Origin: an uncultured Methanomassiliicoccales archaeon
Lineage (GTDB): Archaea; Thermoplasmatota; Thermoplasmata; Methanomassiliicoccales; Methanomethylophilaceae
Assembly: GCA_934234005.1 (NCBI GenBank)
Contig: CAKQHC010000055.1
Coordinates: forward strand, 1 to 10,230
DNA length: 10,230 nucleotides
Direction: 5' to 3'
The stretch's first letter is position 1; every line of letters begins with the position of its first letter. The translations under genes and the position numbers were made by a program. The notes under the pieces are model-generated. The model saw nothing but the letters and a program-made list of their open reading frames with translations, was not told the origin of the DNA and did not search any database. Below are positions 7,090 to 10,230 of this stretch, one piece after another.

Positions 7090-7099
7090 TTATATATTA
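7090..7099 (-). promoter_or_regulatory. Possible TATA box of the leftward rfcL operon
   Basis: On the minus strand AATATATAAG lies about 50-60 nt upstream of the winged-helix start. A transcript start about 25 nt further on (near 7067) would leave a leader of roughly 27 nt that includes the AAGGTGAT ribosome binding site at 7044-7051. It is the best TATA match in the intergenic region for this direction. Confidence 0.5.
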
Positions 7100-7118
7100 A
7101 GTATTCGGTTGAACACTC

Positions 7119-7144
7119 ATAGATTATGACTCTTTATAATCTAT
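7119..7144. repeat. Perfect 9-bp inverted repeat, candidate operator
   Basis: ATAGATTAT at 7119-7127 and its exact complement ATAATCTAT at 7136-7144 are separated by 8 nt. The dyad lies about 20 nt upstream of the putative TATA box of the winged-helix operon, where an activator or repressor dimer could bind. It is AT-rich and could form only a weak hairpin. No protein can be assigned from sequence alone. Confidence 0.5.
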
Positions 7145-7371
7145 CGTATTCGCCGATTGTATTTATAGCAATCACTATTTTTTCTATTTTTTTATTTTTG
7201 TGGTTTTTAAGTCTTAGAACATTCTACCTATGAATATTCCAATTCCTTCGCACGCTGATTCTAAGTATTCAGTATATAATGTTTTTGTAAAATAACTCTA
7301 ATGGAATGATAGCATCTTTCAAAAGAGTAATCTTAGAACAATGCCGATCTATAACATAGTGTACGATATGG

Positions 7372-7379
7372 TTTAATAT
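7372..7379 (+). promoter_or_regulatory. Possible TATA box of the SRP RNA gene
   Basis: TTTAATAT is centred about 23 nt before the predicted RNA 5' end near 7398-7399, close to the archaeal TATA-to-start distance. It is a modest match to consensus; AGTATATAAT at 7271-7280 is a better match but lies about 120 nt away. Confidence 0.45.
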
Positions 7380-7397
7380 TGGTCGATAGATACAGTG

Positions 7398-7708
7398 TTG
7401 TCTGGCTTGGCCGGGGTGCTTGGCGTGCCCTATACCCGAAATCGTCAATACGCGGAGGCGACAGCAAGGGACGGGCCTTGTTGAACATCCAAGCCCATCG
7501 AGAAACAATGAAATCTTGTCCTATGGAGTCGGTGTTTGTGACGAAAGCAGTCGGAGGATTGCGGTTCACACATCAATCGGGGAAACCGGGTCAGGTCCTG
7601 ACGGGAGCAGCCTTACCTCGAACTACTGACGTTTGTAGGGATACAGGGTCGAGAATCAAAATGGCAAACTTGGTTTGCGATACGGGTTCAACTCTTGTGG
7701 CCAGGCAC
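7398..7708 (+). ncRNA. ffs: Signal recognition particle 7S RNA, archaeal type
   Basis: The RNA scaffolds SRP19 and SRP54 (and the Alu domain) to target nascent membrane and secreted proteins. The length of about 310 nt is typical for archaea. Helix 1 closes the ends: TGTCTGGC at 7399-7406 pairs with GCCAGGCA at 7700-7707. The Alu region contains TTGGCGTGCCC then ACCCGAAATCGTC, like other archaeal 7S RNAs. Helix 5 includes GTTGAAC 7480-7486 with GTTCAAC 7686-7692 and CCCATCG 7494-7500 opposite CGATACGGG 7678-7686. Helix 6 is GCAGTC/GATTGC closed by a GGAG tetraloop at 7553-7556, the SRP19 contact. Helix 8 is recognised by GTCAGGTCC, then GGGAGCAGCC at 7603-7612, the SRP54 site. Its apical loop is UGAC (7599-7602) rather than the usual GGAA. 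Exact ends are approximate. Confidence 0.95.
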
Positions 7709-8692
7709 TTATTTATGATGACATTGACCGCAACCGGTTATAATGTCTTTATTGAAGTCAAATAAAACCCCTGTTTCTGTTCCGTCGGTTAATTTAAGGA
7801 TTTTTGTGTCGTCCACTTTACCGACTACGGCACCTTCACAACCGACTTTGGAAAAAATATCGATTATCTTCTGAGAGTTCTCCGACAGGCACGAAAACAC
7901 AAATGCACATCCCTGATAACTGAGAGCCCATTTGATTTCATCGACATTCTTTGGAATCGGGATGGATCTTATATCTACTGTTCCTCCCTTTCCGGAAGAC
8001 TCCAGCATCATGCCCAACGTACCGACATGTCCCGGATTGCTCATATCTTTGCATGAATGGGCCAAATGAAGATCCGCAACCTGTGCAACGGCTTCCATCT
8101 GACGCCTTACCGTGTCATCATCCTTGTCTATGGTTGTAACGAATGCCATAGGCAACTCTTCCGGATAATATCCGTCGATGTCGATAACAAAGACAATGTC
8201 ATCCCCGGGCTGAGCCGTACTGCTGAGTAAAACGGAATCTTTTGCAACGGTTCCGGTTATTGCAATATCGACGGCATTATAGCTGCAATCGGGATGCGTA
8301 TGGCCTCCGACGATAGGTACGTCGAATTTTCTTATCCCTTCCTGCATTCCTCTGATTATTTCGGATCCGGAAGATGTACCGTCCATCGATATTACGTCAA
8401 CCATTCCAAGCGGACGTCCGCCCATAGCTGCTATGTCGTTGACATTAACCAGAACGGCAAAATAACCTGCGAGGTAAGGATTCACGGATACAAGAGACTG
8501 CATTATGCCGTCGGTGGCAAACAGAACATACTGGTTTCCGACATCGAGTACCGCAGCATCCTCGCCTTCGGCCGCATACACACGCGGAAAAGAATCTGTG
8601 GGCAACCTGTCCACTACTTCGTGAATCGAATTCTTTCTTGTTACACCGGGGTGTTTCCTTACAGCCTCGATCATCCTTTCTATTCTGGACAT
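7709..8692 (-). CDS. AIR synthase-like protein, probable methanogenesis marker 2
   Basis: The 327 residues belong to the PurM/ThiL/HypE/SelD superfamily, which bind ATP at a dimer interface. Visible blocks are GEDAAVLD at 43-50 (the usual GDDAAV region), FATDGI at 58-63, NDIAAMGGRP at 85-94, IVGGHTHPD at 127-135, AITGTV at 144-149 and SNPGHVGTLGMMLESSGKGG at 218-237. The N-terminal HPGVTRKNSI and overall layout resemble putative methanogenesis marker protein 2, found in methanogens and of unknown reaction; this subgroup call is from memory of the family. The C-terminus ends in CGQCHHK with a CxxC. ATG 8692 is preferred over 8713 because GAGGGGG lies 6 nt upstream; the earlier ATG would overlap corA. 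It is the last gene of its operon and ends against the SRP RNA. Confidence 0.85.
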   Translation of the reverse strand: MSRIERMIEAVRKHPGVTRKNSIHEVVDRLPTDSFPRVYAAEGEDAAVLDVGNQYVLFATDGIMQSLVSVNPYLAGYFAVLVNVNDIAAMGGRPLGMVDVISMDGTSSGSEIIRGMQEGIRKFDVPIVGGHTHPDCSYNAVDIAITGTVAKDSVLLSSTAQPGDDIVFVIDIDGYYPEELPMAFVTTIDKDDDTVRRQMEAVAQVADLHLAHSCKDMSNPGHVGTLGMMLESSGKGGTVDIRSIPIPKNVDEIKWALSYQGCAFVFSCLSENSQKIIDIFSKVGCEGAVVGKVDDTKILKLTDGTETGVLFDFNKDIITGCGQCHHK

Positions 8693-8698
8693 GTCTTT

Positions 8699-8705
8699 CC
8701 CCCTC
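8699..8705 (-). promoter_or_regulatory. Shine-Dalgarno GAGGGGG deciding the AIR synthase-like start
   Basis: The motif overlaps the stop codon of the upstream CorA gene (TGA at 8706-8704) and leaves 6 nt to ATG 8692. It makes the earlier ATG at 8713 unlikely and suggests coupled translation. Confidence 0.6.
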
Positions 8706-9657
8706 AACGCCATAAACCGCGCTTACGCAACACTCTTATTGATACAACACAAAGAACGGCCATGAAGAACAGCAGAACATAGGAAGTATATTCCCAGCCG
8801 GATCCCGGCAGAGGAACATTCATTCCGTAAAAGCTTGCCAACATCGTAGGAATTGATATTATCAATGTAATAGATGTCAGGAATTTCATAACGCTTGCAA
8901 GAGAATTGTTGAGATCGGCTTCGACCAACTGCCTGGTACCCTTGATTATCTGGCTGTATGTGTTTGTCATTTCAAGAGCCTGCGCAGTTTCAATGTATAC
9001 GTCATCCATAAGATCTCTGTCTGAAGGAGACGAAGCAAAACGCGACTGTTTGCCCAGCCTTTCTATAATTGAAACATTGACGGAAAGAGATGTCTTGAAA
9101 TAAACCAAGTTAGACTCCAATTCATGCAACTCGAACAAATCGTCACGGCGCGTAGCCTTGCGTATCGATTCTTCGATTGACATTCTCTTGACTTCGATAT
9201 ATTTCAAATCCGCCTGATAATTTAACGCTATTCTGAACAAAACCTGAAGAACAAAACGCGAACGGTTTGCGATATTCATGTAGCTGATATTCTTGTTCTT
9301 GAGGTTCTTATTACCGGCAATGTTGCTTAATGCGAACAATTCCTGAAGAGATACGGTAACGATCGCGCTGTCCGTTACGGTGATTGACAATGGATATGTC
9401 GTGAATTCTTCCCTGCCGTTACGCCATTCTCTGGTAGGGGCATCGATAACAATGAGTGTGTAATCCGGCTCGACTTCAGTACGCGATCCTTCTTCGTCAT
9501 CCAATGCGGCAGTCAACGCTTCGCGGTCGATGCCTAATGCGGCCTGAACACGGTCGATCTCCTCTGCCGTGGGGTTAATCATGTTAATCCATACATCCGA
9601 ACAAATCTCATCGACCTTGCACGGTCTGCCTTTATCCATAGCATATATGTCCATCAT
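8704..9657 (-). CDS. corA: CorA family divalent cation channel
   Basis: CorA proteins are pentameric inner-membrane channels, mostly for Mg2+ (some Co2+, Ni2+ or Zn2+). The 317 residues show the standard plan: an N-terminal cytoplasmic alpha/beta domain to about 130, a long charged helix region from about 130 to 255, and two C-terminal membrane helices at about 256-276 and 291-310. The hallmark YGMN lies at 277-280 at the end of the first helix, forming the pore entrance. The basic tail RVLRKRGLWR is typical. GGGGTGAT at 9661-9668 precedes ATG 9657 by 3 nt (the second ATG at 9654 by 6 nt and is equally possible). The gene begins 11 nt after the site-2 protease stop. Ion preference cannot be read from the sequence. 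Confidence 0.95.
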   Translation of the reverse strand: MMDIYAMDKGRPCKVDEICSDVWINMINPTAEEIDRVQAALGIDREALTAALDDEEGSRTEVEPDYTLIVIDAPTREWRNGREEFTTYPLSITVTDSAIVTVSLQELFALSNIAGNKNLKNKNISYMNIANRSRFVLQVLFRIALNYQADLKYIEVKRMSIEESIRKATRRDDLFELHELESNLVYFKTSLSVNVSIIERLGKQSRFASSPSDRDLMDDVYIETAQALEMTNTYSQIIKGTRQLVEADLNNSLASVMKFLTSITLIISIPTMLASFYGMNVPLPGSGWEYTSYVLLFFMAVLCVVSIRVLRKRGLWR

Positions 9658-9668
9658 TTTATCACCCC

Positions 9669-10229
9669 TTATACCAACATTGAAATGATTACCAAAGCAA
9701 ATATGAACAGCACCAGCGTCGATACGCAGTTCGAAATGCTGTTCACGGCATCTTCGCGTTCCTGACCTTCCTTATATTTTATCTTTTCCAGTGACCAACT
9801 GACGAACCCTCTGAACAGGAAGCCTCCGTCGAACGGATATGCAGGCAACGCATTGGAAATTGCCAACAGCAGATCGAGCCAGAATATCCAATACAGCAAA
9901 GACATTATTATCCAGAAAACGTCTTCTGCGGGAACATCGTACCACCATTTCACTTCATCGGATACGGGATCCATGCCGTTGAAAGGACCGGACAGATAAC
10001 CGAGCAGACCGGTAAAATACGAATAAAGATCAGTACTGTTGTAAAACGGATTGAGGGAGGCATCCAACATTATATTGGGCGTTGTAAGTGTGAGTCCGCC
10101 GGTCGTAACAACCAATCCGAGATATCCGCAATCTTTGGTGGGTGAGCCGGAAAGAACGACTTCGTGCGATTCTATTACCTCGGAATCCTTACCGACTGTT
10201 TTCACAATAACCGTCTGTCCTGATTCGGT
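9669..10229 (-). CDS. Site-2 protease family (M50) metalloprotease, 5' end outside window
   Basis: The frame is open to the right edge, and 186 C-terminal residues are visible. The key evidence is NALPAYPFDGG at about 126-136, the conserved N-x-x-P-x-x-P-x-D-G-G block whose aspartate is a zinc ligand of intramembrane S2P proteases; the HExxH ligand pair would lie in the missing N-terminal part. Hydrophobic helices are seen at about 104-125 and 168-185. The segment before them (GQTVIVKTV, VLSGSPTKDCGYLGLVV) looks like the PDZ-like or extracytoplasmic insert of archaeal S2P proteins. The GTG at 10205 is not taken as the start because the frame continues upstream. It is followed by corA after 11 nt. 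The substrate is unknown. Confidence 0.88.
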   Translation of the reverse strand, partial: TESGQTVIVKTVGKDSEVIESHEVVLSGSPTKDCGYLGLVVTTGGLTLTTPNIMLDASLNPFYNSTDLYSYFTGLLGYLSGPFNGMDPVSDEVKWWYDVPAEDVFWIIMSLLYWIFWLDLLLAISNALPAYPFDGGFLFRGFVSWSLEKIKYKEGQEREDAVNSISNCVSTLVLFIFALVIISMLV

Positions 10230-10230
10230 A

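Larger units (their letters stand above)
7041..7394. other. AT-rich 354-nt intergenic region between operon and SRP RNA
   Basis: No reading frame here looks coding. The region holds outward-facing promoters for the winged-helix operon (leftward) and the SRP RNA (rightward). Other elements seen are a 9-bp dyad (7119-7144); a weaker dyad GATTGT/GCAATC (7155-7160, 7168-7173) followed by a T-rich stretch at 7175-7207; a direct repeat TCTTAGAACA at 7212-7221 and 7331-7340; TAAGTATTC at 7098-7106 and 7262-7270; and CTTAGAA/TTCTAAG (7213-7219, 7259-7265). A second TATA-like string, AGTATATAAT at 7271-7280, could drive a short rightward transcript or an SRP RNA with a longer leader. Confidence 0.6.

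Noticed and set aside
7155..7199. Hairpin GATTGT/GCAATC followed by T-rich sequence as an intrinsic terminator
   Set aside because: The stem is only 6 bp with a G-T pair, and no rightward gene lies upstream to be terminated.
7379..7765. Rightward and leftward open frames of 69-128 codons over 7269-7765
   Set aside because: The stretch folds as the SRP 7S RNA with helices 1, 5, 6 and 8; the translations have no recognisable domain and include the start of an opposite-strand gene.
8294..8782. 162-codon rightward frame
   Set aside because: It is antisense to the AIR synthase-like gene and the end of corA.
1..10230. CRISPR array, insertion sequence, integrase, tRNA or phage genes
   Set aside because: No regularly spaced repeats, transposase motifs, terminal repeats, or tRNA-like cloverleaf were seen on either strand.

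Overview
The window looks like an ordinary chromosomal stretch of a methanogenic euryarchaeon, most likely one related to Methanomassiliicoccales/Thermoplasmata. The evidence is an archaeal clamp-loader large subunit with a C-terminal PIP box, archaeal Taw1 (wyosine tRNA modification), an archaeal-type SRP 7S RNA, a gene resembling methanogenesis marker protein 2, TATA-like promoter elements, and no TAG among the 12 visible stop codons. The lineage is an inference; the archaeal assignment is firm.

Layout from left to right. (1) Positions 1-1815, leftward: a P-loop protein of the HPr kinase/phosphorylase-like fold, joined by an ATGA overlap to a two-helix membrane protein that runs off the left edge. 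(2) 1904-3059, rightward: a YjbQ-family protein, a small flavodoxin and a DUF1294 membrane protein. (3) 3060-7040, leftward: a compact operon of winged-helix regulator, ABC ATPase, double zinc-ribbon membrane protein, RfcL and Taw1. Two junctions overlap by 1-4 nt and one is 9 nt. Its end abuts the end of the DUF1294 gene with no spacer. (4) 7041-7394: a 354-nt AT-rich intergenic region with promoters, inverted repeats and short direct repeats. (5) 7398-7708, rightward: the SRP 7S RNA, identified from helix 1, helix 5, helix 6 and helix 8 pairing. (6) 7709-10230, leftward: a site-2 protease running off the right edge, a CorA-type channel and the AIR-synthase-like marker protein, in transcription order.

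The leftward operon in block 3 mixes replication (RfcL), tRNA modification (Taw1), an orphan ABC ATPase and a zinc-ribbon membrane protein, a combination that may mean simple growth-linked co-expression. No mobile element, CRISPR array, tRNA or phage gene was seen. I see no clear new defence or mobile system. The items most worth a second look are the SRP RNA's UGAC loop in place of the usual GGAA, the HPr-kinase-like/membrane protein pair, the zinc-ribbon protein coupled to the clamp loader, the CGQC tail of the marker protein, and the repeat-rich intergenic region.
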